A stretch of 64,000 nt of DNA, from NCBI GenBank assembly GCA_033961575.1, contig CM066732.1, positions 95,347,187 to 95,411,186 of the forward strand. Reading direction: 5' to 3'. This document shows, piece by piece, positions 46,230 to 57,960 of the stretch. The stretch comes from Aselliscus stoliczkanus (taxonomy: Eukaryota > Chordata > Mammalia > Chiroptera > Hipposideridae). A program made the translations under genes and the position numbers. The notes under the pieces were generated by a model that saw only the letters and a program-made list of their open reading frames with translations, was not told the DNA's origin and made no database searches. Position 1 is the first letter of the stretch. Every line of letters starts with the position of its first letter.

Positions 46230-46990
46230 AGCACAAGTGTTTCTATAACAACGAAGAAGTATCTGAGCCTCCAGGTGGGTGCTCGGGGAGGTGAGGAGGT
46301 GGCAAGAGTGGGGTCCAGTTCTGCTTCGCCTCTGGGCCGGCAAATCTCCCTCACTGGGGCGCAAGTTATTTCCTCCTCCTCTCCACTCAGCTTCATGCGG
46401 CTAGTAGGCGCTGGGCAGTGAGTGGCGAGCCCACTCAGCTGTCGCGCGCCACCACGGCCTGGTGTGATCTCCCGCGTGCATTCTCGCCCAGGCCGCGCGG
46501 GTTCGGGGCTCGCCTTCCGGGGTCTGGCCGCAGTGGCCCATAACCCGGGCCGGTGACAGAACTCTCTGCTCACCCGAGCCCCGAAGTGGGCAGGCGGCTT
46601 TCCTCACTGCGGCCCTCTGCTTGCGACTCTGGCCTCAGGCCAGCCAGCCGCCCTACTCCAGGGCGAGCACAAGAGTGCGCAAAGAACAAGTTCCCCGCCC
46701 AGCTCTCTGCCCCCAGGGACCGGGCTCGGGTCAAGGTCTCGGCTCTGTCCAGCTCGCAGCGCCACCCCCTGGCGCTGAGCCCGCGGGAACATGCGGGCAG
46801 CTCCCGCGCGGATCTTGCACAGCCGGTTCCGCCGCAGCCGACAGGGCGGAGACAGCCCCCCGGCCTGGACCCGGAGGGACTGGGGCTGCCGGCTGGGCGA
46901 TCACTCCAAGTCACGCAGCGCCAGCCAAGTGGGCGGCCCGCCGGCGCCCCTGGGGCCTGCGCTCCGCCTGAACTGAACGGAATGTTTTAG
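46230..46990. promoter_or_regulatory. Orphan CpG island
   Basis: CpG-dense, GC-rich DNA, strongest at about 46,430-46,970, about 38 kb beyond CHST14 and far from any recognised exon. It is repeat-free by eye. A perfect 8-base inverted repeat (CAGCGCCA / TGGCGCTG around C5) lies at 46757-46777 and contains a CCCCCTGGCG core like a CTCF site. Donor-like sites occur on both strands (for example CAG|GTGGGT near 46,275 on plus). It could be the promoter of an unrecognised transcript or an alternative start of a neighbouring gene. Confidence 0.65.
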
Positions 46991-48500
46991 ACAAGAGTTT
47001 TAAGACAACGCTCACGAAGTAGCTTGGATTGAGACAGGCATGTGTAAAACAGGGTCACAGCCTCAGTGCGCTCAGGTGGTGATGCAGCTGTGGACAAGCC
47101 AAGCCCTCCTGCAGGCAAGTCCGGGGCAGCCCCTCAACCCACCCAGGAGGGCAGCAGTTCTTGACTTCTCACCATGACTGTACCCCACCCTCTTCTGCCC
47201 TATCCCTCTGCTCCCCAAACTTGTATTTTGGGGATAGGCATGAACTCTCCTGGCTCTTGACAACCCTTACTTGCTGCTAATGTCCATCTTTCTTCTCCTC
47301 CCATTATCCTGTCTTCCCCACTGACCCAATTTCCCCCAGACCCTCCCTCAACCCTACCCCTGACCCTTAACCCTTATCACAGCTTAGCTGCTTCAGCAAT
47401 AACCCTAGTACTCAACTCCCATCCCCATTCTCATCCTTGTGTCCCAGTCTTCACAATTCTGTGGCTATTTCTGGCTCTCTATTCCCTCATCTCACTAATC
47501 TCCATCCTTAACATGTGCCTCAAACGCTACCCTCCCCCAGCTGTCATCATGGTCTCTGACTCACACCTCACCCCCCACTTCCCTTGAATCTGGAGTGACT
47601 GTCCAGGTCCAGCACAGAACCTTCTGCTGACCTGGCCTGATGGAATTTATGTGATTTGCTGGTATCCCCAGGTGAGATTCCAGCTCCTGCCAGGCTCCAG
47701 GTCCCACTTCCAGCCTGTATCCTTGTGCTCACAGAGCTATCAGTGGAGTCCAGAGGCCTGGCAGGATCCTCTCTTCTTGTCCAGCAGGCCTGCTTGGGTC
47801 CATGAGCAGATTCAAGCTCCTGCTTTTCCTGCCAAAAGGATTAGATTTCTGTTTCTTAATCTCACCTACCGTTGAGAATCCTGCATCCCCCGAGGACCTT
47901 TTGGGATGATAAAGGAGGAGGGAAGCTTGCCTCATTTCCCCGTCTGGCACACCCAGAGATGCTGTTCAGTCAGCTAAACATTCCCACCAAGAACTGGTAA
48001 AGGAAGCAAGGGCTGATTTGATCCTCAGAGTCTCTGCTGCCCCTGTTTCCTGAAGTTGATAAGACAACATAGCCACTTTACCTCTGTAGCACCTCACCAC
48101 ACTAGGCTGGACAGCCAGTCACATGCCAAGGGAGGTTGGACTTCTCTTTTCAGGGGCACTCATGATGTGTGCTATGAATGGGTACCTAAGAAGATATATG
48201 CATGCAGGTCCCTTATGCCCTAGGAGGACTCCACAGAGCTGTTCTTGGCCCATTACTGAGGACAAAGTGTGTCCTGTGTCTGGATGAAGTCAAGAGTCTA
48301 TCCCTGAAAGGATGGCGCTTCTCATATTTAAGGATTTTTTTGCACCAAGAAAAACACTGGAGGAGGGGCCAGCAGGGGATGGCCAACTTTTTACTTTGCC
48401 AAGAAGTTCATTGAAAATAACCGCCATCTACTATCACCATCATTTCATTTATAAACAAACTTCTTAATTCCAAAAATATGGGAATGACATCATTGAAGGA
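46991..48500. other. Flank of CpG island, unannotated
   Basis: Pyrimidine-rich, low-complexity sequence at about 47,260-47,580 ('accctacccctgacccttaa' and similar). No exon or repeat was recognised. Confidence 0.4.
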
Positions 48501-48519
48501 TTGCTAACAGATTTTGCTT

Positions 48520-49420
48520 TTTTTTTTCGAAAAGATTTCAAACTTACAGAAAAGTTGCAGGAATTACAATGCATTCCTTTATACTCTTCGCTCAGATTTA
48601 CCACTTACTAACATTTTGCCATATTTGGTTTGTCATTCTGTCATGCTCTCTTCATACATATATATACATACATGCAACAGAGAGGGGAGGAAATAGTCTC
48701 TCTACATATATAAATTTCTTATCTGAACCATTTGAGAGTAAATATAGATATGGCAGCTCTTAATCCTGAAATATTACATTACTACTATCAAAATCAAGAA
48801 ATTTAATATCTTTGATACAATACTATTATCTAATCTACATATCTTATTCAAATTTTGCCAGTCGTTCCAATAAATGTCCCCCCTTCCCCTGCTTCTGTTG
48901 GTCCTTCCTCCTCCCCCTCTGCCTCCTCCTCCTTCTCTCCTCCCTCTCTTCTTTCTTTGCTTCCTTATCCACTTCCTCCTCCTCCTCCCCCTCCCACCTC
49001 TTCTAATAGCTCTTGTTATTTCTAGTTTAAGATCTACTTCAGGATCACATATTGCATTTAGTTGTTATGTCTCTTTAGTCACCTTCAATCTGGAACAGTT
49101 CCTCCACCTTTCTTTGTCTTTCATGACATTGACTTTTTTTTAAGTATAGGCCAGTTATTATGTAGAATGTCCCTCAGTTGGCGTTTGTCTGATGTTTCCT
49201 CCTAATTATATTCAGGTAATGCATTTTTGCCAAGAATACCACAGAAATGATGTGTCCTTTCTCAGTTTATCACATCAAGAGGCACATGACATTTGTTTGT
49301 CCTATTTTGAGAGATGTTAACTTTGGTTACTTGGTTAGAATGGTGGAGACTAGGTTTCTCCACTGTTAAATTATTATTTTTCCCTTTGGAATTGGTAAGT
49401 TGTCAGGTGAATTAACACTT
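48520..49420. repeat. Old L1-related 3' UTR-like repeat (copy B)
   Basis: Related to 16,420-16,990 (shared block around 49,160-49,220) and longer. It contains a (CTC)n-rich stretch at about 48,890-49,000. Family assignment is by resemblance only. Confidence 0.45.
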
Positions 49421-49431
49421 TTTTTTTAATA

Positions 49432-49871
49432 ATTTATTTTTAAAGATTTTATTGGGGAATTGGGGGAGGGGAACAGCATTGGGGTACCGGGGAAGGGGAA
49501 CAGACAAGTTTCTGGCCTTTTGTTCTTCAGTCTAGTTGTGGAGGACATTGCTTCATTGGCCCATGTTGGTATCATCATTGAGCTCTTCTCGGGTGAGGCA
49601 GATCAGTCTCCGGCCTCTGGATAGCTGCTCACAGAGGCTCTTGGCAGCTCACACTGGCTGCCGGCCACTCACTGTAGCCTATGGCAGCCCACCGCAGCAG
49701 GGGCTGCAGCTCTGCCATCCCGGGGACTCACAGCAGCCCAGCTCCAGGTGGAGCTGTTGTTCACCATCTTAGCTGTAGAGGGCAGTGTCACTGGCCCTCA
49801 TATGTGGGATCCGAACCGGGGCCTTTGGCATTCCAAGCCAGCTCTTAACCAGCGCACCACTCGGCTGGCTC
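49432..49871 (-). mobile_element. Long bat SINE, full length
   Basis: From 'taaagattttattggggaat' to 'cactcggctggct'. CTCF-like core TAGAGGGCAG at 49776-49785. Target duplication not obvious. Confidence 0.92.
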
Positions 49872-50318
49872 CACATATTTTTATTGAAATAAAATTGGCT
49901 TTTTGGAAAATTCACTTCAGAGTCCTTATTTTCCTCATTTTGCTCTTGTCAGGGGAAAATATCTTCAAGATCATCAGTGATCCGTAGACTGACTCTTGAA
50001 AATCATTGCACAAAGATGCAAGCAAATCATTTAGCTAACAAATGCTTGAGTATTATATTCATCAGGCTCTGTTCCAGACCCTGCCCTCTCTATCTAACCC
50101 CTTCTTGAGTCAACCTTGACAGACCGGCCTTAGGCTTGGATTCTTGAGCTACTTGAGAGCAGGAGTTGCTACAGTACAACATTAGGTAGTACTTCTAGAA
50201 CCTAATAGACAGAGTGCTAGTAGGAGTCCTGCCCTCAACTCCATGGATTCAGCAAGGATTTCTTGTGATGAAATAAATAACAGCTCTTACATATGTGTTT
50301 ATATATTAATTAGCACTT
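49872..50318. other. Unannotated intergenic stretch
   Basis: Nothing recognised. Confidence 0.4.
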
Positions 50319-50319
50319 C

Positions 50320-50735
50320 CTAAGTTATACCGCAGTTAACAAACAACCCTAAAATCTCATTGGCTTACAATCACAAAAGTTTATTTCTCATGGACGTTTT
50401 TATGTTGGCTGTGGTCCTTGGTGGTTATGTGTTATCTCCTCCATTCTGGGATCCAGGAAGAAAACACAGCTCCTATCTGGAACATGCCATTCTCATGACA
50501 GAGGGAAAAGGAAGTTGTGGAAGCCCTCCATAGTTCTTAAGCCTTCTGCAGAGAGGAGCATAGTCATCTCTACTCACATTTCATTGGCCAAAGCAAGTCC
50601 TATGGCCATGCCTGCCATTAATGGGGGGAGGGAAGTATATTACTTCTACACAAAGGAGTGCTGCCAGTCACATAGCAAAGGGGGGAGATATGTAATCACC
50701 TCAGAGGAAAGGATAGAATATAATCAGGACTAATA
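50320..50735. repeat. Unnamed old interspersed repeat
   Basis: Contains 'taacaaacaaccctaaaatc', 'cacaaaagtttatttctcat', 'ctcctatctggaacatgcca' and 'atttcattggccaaagcaag'. These are blocks I associate with an old mammalian repeat family, which I cannot name. Confidence 0.45.
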
Positions 50736-51155
50736 AACAATACAATCAAGTATGGCACCCCTCTTTTATAGAGAGTCTAGCTTCTAATTTGCAGAAAACA
50801 CAGGAAGCAGAAGAACCAGTTAAACAATGCCATGAGGAAACAATCACTAAATCCAGAATGTGGAACATTCTGTAAGAAAGCTGGCCTGCAGTCTTCAAAA
50901 GGGCAATGTCATAGAAAAAGAAAAGAGTGGCTAACCTAGATTAAATGATACAACAATTCATGAGCTTTGATTGAATCCGATTTTTTTTAAAAGCCATAAT
51001 TGCGAACAATGGGGAAATTTTCATATAGACTAATATTAGATGATATTGTGGAATTGTTAATTTTCTTAGGTGTGATAATGGTTTTGAAATTATGTAAGGA
51101 AATGTTTAGGGGGTGAAGTGACATGATATTTATAATGTACTTTCAAAAGGTTCAG
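50736..51155. other. Unannotated AT-rich stretch
   Basis: Nothing recognised. Confidence 0.4.
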
Positions 51156-51159
51156 TAAA

Positions 51160-51191
<32 letters not shown>

Positions 51192-51206
51192 TATATATAT
51201 ATCACA
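51160..51206. repeat. (TA)n microsatellite
   Basis: TATATA runs interrupted by 'cacacatt'. Confidence 0.9.
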
Positions 51207-51293
51207 TGGGGGAGAGAGAGAAGTTATAAAATGCTAAAAATAATTGAAGCTTGGTGGAAAGTATGGGGTGTTCATAGTATTATTCTTTCAACT

Positions 51294-51296
51294 GTT

Positions 51297-51327
<31 letters not shown>

Positions 51328-51420
51328 GAGAGCAGTGTCACTGGCCCTCACATGTGGGACCAAACCGGGGCCGCTGGCTTCCTAAGCCAGCGCTTAACCA
51401 CCGCGCCACTCTGCCGGCCC
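51294..51420 (-). mobile_element. Short bat SINE with (TTTTG)n tail
   Basis: Antisense head ending 'cactctgccggccc'. Target duplication 'ttctttcaact' on both sides. Confidence 0.93.
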
Positions 51421-51539
51421 TTCTTTCAACTTTTTTTGTGTTTTTGGATTTTTTAAAATAAAAACTTAGAAAGAAAAATATATAGGTGTAGTTGTGATTA
51501 ATAAAAATAACCCCCCCTTTAAAATGTTGCTGAATGTAT

Positions 51540-51805
51540 AGTATTTTTTAATTTTTTTTCTAAGTACAGATTCTATTTCTATATATATTTTTTAAATTCC
51601 CACCCCACCCCCTCCCCTTTGGCAACCATCAGCTTGTTCTTTATATCTATGGGTCTGTTTCTGGTTTGTTTATTCATTTACTTTGTTGTTGTTTTTTAAA
51701 TTCCACATATGGGTGAGATCATACAGTATTTTTCTTTCTTTGTATGACTTATTTCACTTAGTGAAATACATATATATGTATATATCACATCTTTTTTTTT
51801 CACAT
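51540..51805 (-). mobile_element. L1 3' UTR fragment
   Basis: Antisense L1 3' UTR: 'ggcaaccatcagcttgttct', 'attccacatatgggtgagat', 'gtatgacttatttcacttag'. Confidence 0.75.
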
Positions 51806-52822
51806 TCACACACAAAATTTATATTGTTTTTATGATTAAATAATTAACACATGTCCATCACAGAAAATTTGAAAAGTACAAAAAAAATCAAAACCATAAT
51901 CCCACCACCCAGGCAAACCTCCATTAACTCTCCCCTCTCCCCTGGACTGTCTTTTTTATTATTTCCAAATCTCATCATCCTTAATCAGCTTTATTTGAAG
52001 GACTGTATGGCTATTTTCATGGCAGCTGTTGAATTTTGCGTTTGATATACTTTGTAATGGAAACATTATAATACAACTTAACTTCACATGGTTTAGGTTA
52101 GTAGTTTACTTGTTTTTTAAAGAGTTTTGTTAAAAATATAGCTAACATGCAATATTATATTAGTTTCAGGTGCACACAATAGTTATTCAACATTTATATA
52201 CCTAAAGAATTGATCCCCATACACCCAGCAACCATCTGACACTGTACCACACTATCACAATATTACTGACTATACTCCCTGTGCTGTACATTACATCCCC
52301 ATGACTTACTTGTTTTATACCTGGAAATTTGGACCTCTTATTCCACTTTAACTTCCCGCCCCCCTTTAAAAATTTTCAATATTATTTTATACTAATTTCA
52401 GGTGTACAGGTGGTTAAACATTTATGTAATTTAAGAAGTGATCCCCGTGACAGTCTTGTACCCACCTGGCACTATACATAGTTATTACAATATTATTGAC
52501 TATATTCCCTATGCTTTACTTTACATCCGTATGACTATTTTGTAACTACCAATTTGTACTTCTTAATCTCTTCACCTTTTTCACCCTGCCCCCCACTACT
52601 CCTCCCATCTATCACCCTGATAAATCTAGTACCCATCTGACACCATACATAGTTATTACAATATTATTGACTATATTCCTTATGCTATACCCTATATCCT
52701 CATAACTACTTTGTAACAACCAATTTGTACTTCTTAATTCCTTCCCCTTTTCATCCACCCCCTATCCCCTCTCCTATCTGGCAACCATCAAAATGCTCTC
52801 TGTATCTATGAGTTTGTTTCTG

Positions 52823-52931
52823 TTTTTTTTTTTCTTTTTTTTTGAGGGCAGTGTCACTGGCCCTCATATGTGGGACCGAACCGGGGCCGCTGGCTTCCCA
52901 AGCCAGCGCTTAACCTCCGCGCCACTCGGCC
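52823..52931 (-). mobile_element. Short bat SINE in L1
   Basis: Antisense head ending 'gccactcggccc'. Target duplication 'tttgtttctgttttt' / 'cttgtttctgttttg'. Confidence 0.93.
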
Positions 52932-53496
52932 CTTGTTTCTGTTTTGTTTGATAATTTTGTTCTTTAGATTCCACATATAGGTGAAACCACACTGCATCTG
53001 TCTTTCTCTGTCTGAGTACACCACTCAGCACAATACCCTCCAGATCCATCCATGCCGCTGCACATGGCAAGATGCCATTCTTGTCCATGGCTGAGCAGTA
53101 TTCCACTGTATATTTGTACCACCTCCTCTTTATCCATTCATCCATCTACTAACACCCAGGTTGCCTCCACATTTTGACCTTTGTAAACAATGCTGCAATG
53201 AACTTATAGATGAACATGTCCCCTCAAAGTAGAGTTTTAGGTTTCTTTGGATAAATACCCAGGAGTGCGATTACTGGGTCCTTCTTTGTCTCTTGTTATA
53301 GACTTTGTTTTAAAGTCTATTTTGTCTGGTATAAGTATTGCTACTCCAGCTTTTATGTTTGTTTCCATTTTTATGACGTATCTTTTTCCATCCCTTTACT
53401 TTCAGTCTGTGTGTCTTTCATTCTTAAGGGAGTCTCTTGTAGGCAGCTTATATAAGGGTTTTGTTTTCTTATTCATTCAGCCACCCTGTGTCTTTT

Positions 53497-53618
53497 TTTT
53501 CTTTTCCTTTTTTTTTTTTTTCTTTGAGGGCAGTGTCACTGGCCCTCATATGTGGGACCCAAACCGGGGCTGCTGGCTTCCCAAGCCAGAGTCCAACCAC
53601 CGTGCCACTCGGTCGGCT
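53497..53618 (-). mobile_element. Short bat SINE in L1
   Basis: Antisense head ending 'ccactcggtcggct'. Target duplication 'ccaccctgtgtctttt' / 'ccaccctatgtctttt'. Confidence 0.93.
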
Positions 53619-53699
53619 CCACCCTATGTCTTTTGATTGGAGCATTTAATCCTTTTACATTGAAAGTAATTTTTGGTAAACATGTAGTTTTTGCCATTC

Positions 53700-53703
<4 letters not shown>

Positions 53704-53772
<69 letters not shown>
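53704..53772. repeat. (GA)n microsatellite
   Basis: About 34 uninterrupted GA units directly abutting the 3' end of the next SINE. Confidence 0.97.
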
Positions 53773-53773
<1 letters not shown>

Positions 53774-53774
<1 letters not shown>

Positions 53775-54175
53775 AGATTTTATTGGAGAATTGGGGAAGG
53801 GGAACAGTGTTAGGGAATTGGGGTAGGGGAACAGCCAAGTTGATGTCCTTCAATCTTAGTTGTGGAGAGTGCAGCTAGCTCAGCTCCAAGTCCAGTCGCC
53901 ACCCGGCACCTATAGGCAGCTCATGGCCTCTCAGCTCAAGGTGCTGTGTTCAATCTTTAGTTGCAGGTGGGTGTACCCCACCATCCCATGCAGGAGTCGA
54001 ACAGGAAACCTTGTTGTTAGGAGCACATGCTCTCACCATCTGAGCCATCCTGCCACCTGTTGGCAGCTCAGTGGTGGCTCAGCTTGGGCACAGCTCATTG
54101 GCCCATGTGGGAATTGAACCGGCGACTCCATTGTTCAGAGCGTGTGCTCTTAACTAACGGCCACTTGACTGGCCC
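53774..54175 (-). mobile_element. Composite SINE (multi-head family)
   Basis: Antisense element from 'gagattttattggagaattg' to 'ccacttgactggccc', with B-box-like complements 'ggagtcgaaca' near 53,993 and 'gggaattgaacc' near 54,109. Its 3' end is fused to the (GA)n array. Confidence 0.85.
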
Positions 54176-54348
54176 AGTTGTCTTTTCATTTTTTTTGATG
54201 ATTTCCTTTGCTATACAAAAAGTTTTTAGTTTCATGTAGTCCCATTTGTTTATTTTTTCTTTTGCTTCCCTTGCTCGAGGAGATATATCCAAAAAGATAT
54301 TGGTAAGAGCAATGTCAGAGTTTACTGCCCATGTTTTCTTCTAGGAGT

Positions 54349-54479
54349 GTTTGTTTGTTTGTTTGTTTGTTTGTTTGTTTTGAGGGCAGTGTCACTGGCA
54401 GTGTCTCATATGTGGGACCCGAACCGGGGCCGCTGGCTTCCAAGCCAGCGCTTAAACACTGCTCCACTCTGCCGGCCCT
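54349..54479 (-). mobile_element. Short bat SINE with (TTTG)n tail
   Basis: Antisense head ending 'cactctgccggccc', with a small internal duplication ('cactggcagtgtctcatatg'). Target duplication 'cttctaggagt' on both sides. Confidence 0.93.
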
Positions 54480-54563
54480 CTTCTAGGAGTTTTATGATTT
54501 CAGGTCTAACATCTTTAATCCACTTTGAGTTTATTTTTGTATATGGTGTAAGAAAACGGTCCA

Positions 54564-54566
54564 GTT

Positions 54567-54645
<79 letters not shown>

Positions 54646-54747
54646 CTCTCTCTCTCTCTCCTTCTCTCTCTCTCCTTCCTTCTTTCCTTCCTTCCTTCCT
54701 TCCTTCCTTCCTTCCTTCCTTCCTTCCTTCCTTCCTTCCTTCCTTTC
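54564..54747. repeat. (CTTT)n(CT)n(CCTT)n compound microsatellite
   Basis: About 180 bases of pure pyrimidine on plus in three phases (TTTC, then TC, then TTCC), grown inside the L1. It has strong H-DNA/triplex potential. Confidence 0.97.
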
Positions 54748-54927
54748 TGGCATGTATCTTTCCAGTTTTGCCAATACCACTTATTAAAGAGACTGCCTTT
54801 ACCCCATTGTATGTCCTAGCCTCCTTTGTCATAGATTAATTGACTATATAAATGAGGGTTTATTTCTGAGCTCTCTATTCTATTCCATTGATCTGTATAT
54901 CTGATTTATGCCGATACCATACTGTTT

Positions 54928-55371
54928 TTTTTTGTTTGTTGTTTTTTAAAGATTTTATTGGGGAATTGGGGGAGGGGAACAGCGTTGGGGATTCGGGGAA
55001 GAGGAACAGAGAAGTTGCTGTCTTTTTGTTCTTCAGTCTAGTTGCAGAGGACGTTGCTTCACTGGCCCATGTTGGTATTGTCATTGCGCTCTTCCCAGAT
55101 AAGGCAGATCGGTCGCCGGCCTCTGGATGTTGCTCACCATAGCTATTGGCAGCTCATGCTGGCTGCCGGGCACTCACTGTAGCCTATGGCAGCCCACTGC
55201 AGCAGGGGCTGCAGCCTATACCGTCGCCGGGGCTCACACAGCCCAACTCCAGGTGGAGCTGTTGTTAGCTGTAAAGGGCAGCGTCACTGCTGGCCCTCAT
55301 ATGTGGGATCCGAACCAGGGCCGCTGGCATCCCAAAACCAGCTCTTAACGAATGTGCCACTTGGCTGGCCC
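54928..55371 (-). mobile_element. Long bat SINE, full length, in L1
   Basis: From 'taaagattttattggggaat' to 'cacttggctggccc'. Target duplication 'gataccatactgttttt' / 'aataccatactgtttt'. The core reads TAAAGGGCAG, one base off the others. Confidence 0.95.
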
Positions 55372-57123
55372 AATACCATACTGTTTTAACTATTGTAGCT
55401 TTGTAGTATAGTTTGATACCAGGGAGCATAATACCTCCCACTTTGTTCTTTCTCAAGATTTCTTTGGCTATTTAGAGGCTTTTTTGGTTTCACATAAATT
55501 TTAGGATTAGTTGTTTTAATTCTGAGAAGAATGCTATTGCTATTTTAATATGGATTACATTTAATCTGTATATTACTTTAGGTAATAAGGATATTTTAAC
55601 AATATTAATCCTTCCAGTCCATGAGCAAGGTTTGGCCTTCCATTTATTTGTATCTTGTTTAATTTCTTTCTTCAGTGTCTTGTTGTTTTTAAAGTACAGG
55701 TCTTTCATCTCTTTGGTTAAATTTATTTCTAGGCATTTTATACTTTTTGATGCAATTGTAAATAGAATTGTTTTCTTAATCTCTTTTTCTGATTGTTCAT
55801 TATTGGTGTATATAAAGACAGATTTCTATATATTGATTCTGTATTCTACAACTTTACTGAAGCCATTTATTAGTTCTAATAGTTCTTTGGTGAAATCTTT
55901 AGGGTTTTCTATATATAGTGTCATGCCATCTGCAAATAATGAGAGTTTTACTTTTTCCTTTCCAACATGGATGTCTTTTCTTTCTCTTGGCTGATAGATG
56001 TGGCTAGGACTTCCAATACTCTGTTGAAGGGAAGTGGTGAGAATCCTTGTCTTATTTCTGGTCTTAGAGGAAAGATTTCAGTTTTTCACCACTGAGCAGG
56101 ATATTAGCTATGGGTTTGTCATATATGATATTTATTATGTTGAGATATGTTTCTTCTATACCCACTTTGTTGAGAATTTTTATCATAAAAGGATGTCGAA
56201 TTTTGTCAAATGCTTTTTCTACATCTACTGAGATGATCATACGGTTTTTGTCCTTTATTTTGTTAATGTAATATATCACACTAATTAATTTATGATGTTG
56301 AACCATCTTTACATCCCTGAGATGAATCTCACTTGGTCATGGTATATAATCCTTTTAATGTATTGTTTAAAATGGTTTCCTAATATTTCGTTGAGAATTT
56401 TTACATCCATATTCATCAAAGATTTTGGCCTATAATTTTTTTTTTTGTAATGTCTTTACCTAGTATTGGTATCAGGGTAATGCTGGCCTCGTAAAATGAC
56501 TCTGGAAGCATTCCTTCCTCTTCAATTTTTTGAAATAGGCTTAGGAGCCTAGGTATTAATTTTTCTTTGAATGTTTGGTAGAATTCACCTGTGAAGCCAT
56601 CTGGACTTTTATTTTTGGGGAGTTTTTTTATTACTGCTTCAATGTCATTGCTAGTAATTGGTCTGTTTTGGTTTTGTATTCCTTCTTGGTTCAGTCTTGG
56701 AAGGTTATATATTTTTAGAAAGCAATCCAGTTCTTTTAGATTATTTAATTTGTTGGTATATGATTGTTCATAGTATTCTTTAATGATTCTTTGTATTTCT
56801 GTGGTGTTGATTGTAACTTGTCTTTCATTTATGATTTTACTTATTTGGGCTCTCTTTTTTCTTGAAAAGTTTGTCTATTTTATTTATCTTTTCAAGGAAC
56901 CATCTGTTAGTTTTTTTGATAGTCTATTGTTTTTTTAAAATTTCTGTTTTGTTTATTTCCACTCGATATTAACTATTTCCTTCCTTCTCTTTACTTTGGT
57001 TTTTGTTTGTTCTTTTTTTTTTCTAGTTCCTTTATGTGTACAGTTAGATTGTTTATTTGGGATTTTTCTTGTTTCCTTAAAAGGTTGTTGAGTTTATGGT
57101 ATTTAAAAAAAAAAATCATTGTA

Positions 57124-57231
57124 GGGCCGGCCGAGTGGCGCGGTGGTTAAGTGCTGGCTTGGGAAGCCAGTGGCCCCAGTTCAGGTCCCACATATGAGGG
57201 CCAGTGACACTACCCTAAAAAAAAAAAAAAA
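57124..57231 (+). mobile_element. Short bat SINE
   Basis: Sense head GGGCCGGCCGAGTGGCGCGG with a pure A-tail. Target duplication 'aaaaatcattgta' / 'aaaaatcagtgtaa'. Confidence 0.95.
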
Positions 57232-57329
57232 AAATCAGTGTAAGTTTTCTCTACCAATTTCTCCTCACTATCATCTGGGGAGAAGGTCCTCAATTTTTTT
57301 ATAGTTAAAAAGGCTCCTAATTTAGTCAT

Positions 57330-57960
57330 TCTGGAAAGTATCTTGGTAATATATGAAACACCTTACAAACTTCATATCCACTTTGACTTAGGAATTTAAC
57401 CAAGAAAACAATCATGTATTTTTGTAAAGATTCAGAAATAAAGATGTTCATCCCAGTATTATGTCCATGAAAAATTGGGTAGAATTTAAATGTTCAACAA
57501 TAAATAATTGTTTAAATAAACTATGACCAGTCACCCAAAGAAAGAAGGAATACCATGCAGCCATCAAAAATGTTTTGGGATCAGCCATCTGTTGGTCATT
57601 GTTGAAGCTGGGTGGTTTGTATATAGAAGCTCATTATACTAAGCTCTCTACTTCTGTATATTTAAATTTTTTTCCTTAATTAAAAAAAGAAAAAAGATGC
57701 CCCAGAACAATATTTAAACAGGGGAAAGATATTCATATGATATATTAGTTTATTGTAAAACTAACAGTATGTACTCTATAATCCCATTTTTGTTGAAAAA
57801 AATACTTAGAAAAAAGACTGGAAAAATATACACCCAAATGCCTAACCTTGGTTATCTCTGGAGGATGCATTAACAGGTAATTATTATTTTATTTTTCCTT
57901 ACTTCTACTTTCTAGAATTTATAATGTGAAAATGAATTACTTTTATATTAAGAAAGAACA
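57330..57960 (+). mobile_element. LINE 3' fragment (L1/HAL1-like, sense)
   Basis: Blocks 'atccactttgacttaggaat', 'ataaagatgttcatcccagt' and 'taaactatgaccagtcaccc' follow LINE 3' order. No frame survives. Confidence 0.6.

Larger units (their letters stand above)
52110..57120 (-). mobile_element. Large antisense L1, 3' UTR plus most of ORF2, with nested insertions
   Basis: About 5 kb including at least five SINEs and a long microsatellite. The 3' UTR is at 52,110-52,970. ORF2 pieces, read on minus, are CSAMDKNGILPCAAAWMDLE near 53,000-53,110, then [20 protein letters not shown] near 55,590-55,650 and the reverse-transcriptase block [19 protein letters not shown] near 56,180-56,240. The catalytic FADD motif reads FADG (codons at 55,925-55,936 on plus), so the active site is dead as well as interrupted. 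Confidence 0.9.

Noticed and set aside
46220..46990. Several frames over 100 codons in the orphan CpG island
   Set aside because: All overlap one another on both strands with Arg/Pro/Ala-rich composition; expected by chance in CpG-rich DNA.
54406..54832. Frames encoding long Glu-Gly-Arg-Lys repeats
   Set aside because: Direct translation of the (CTTT)/(CCTT) microsatellite, not a gene.
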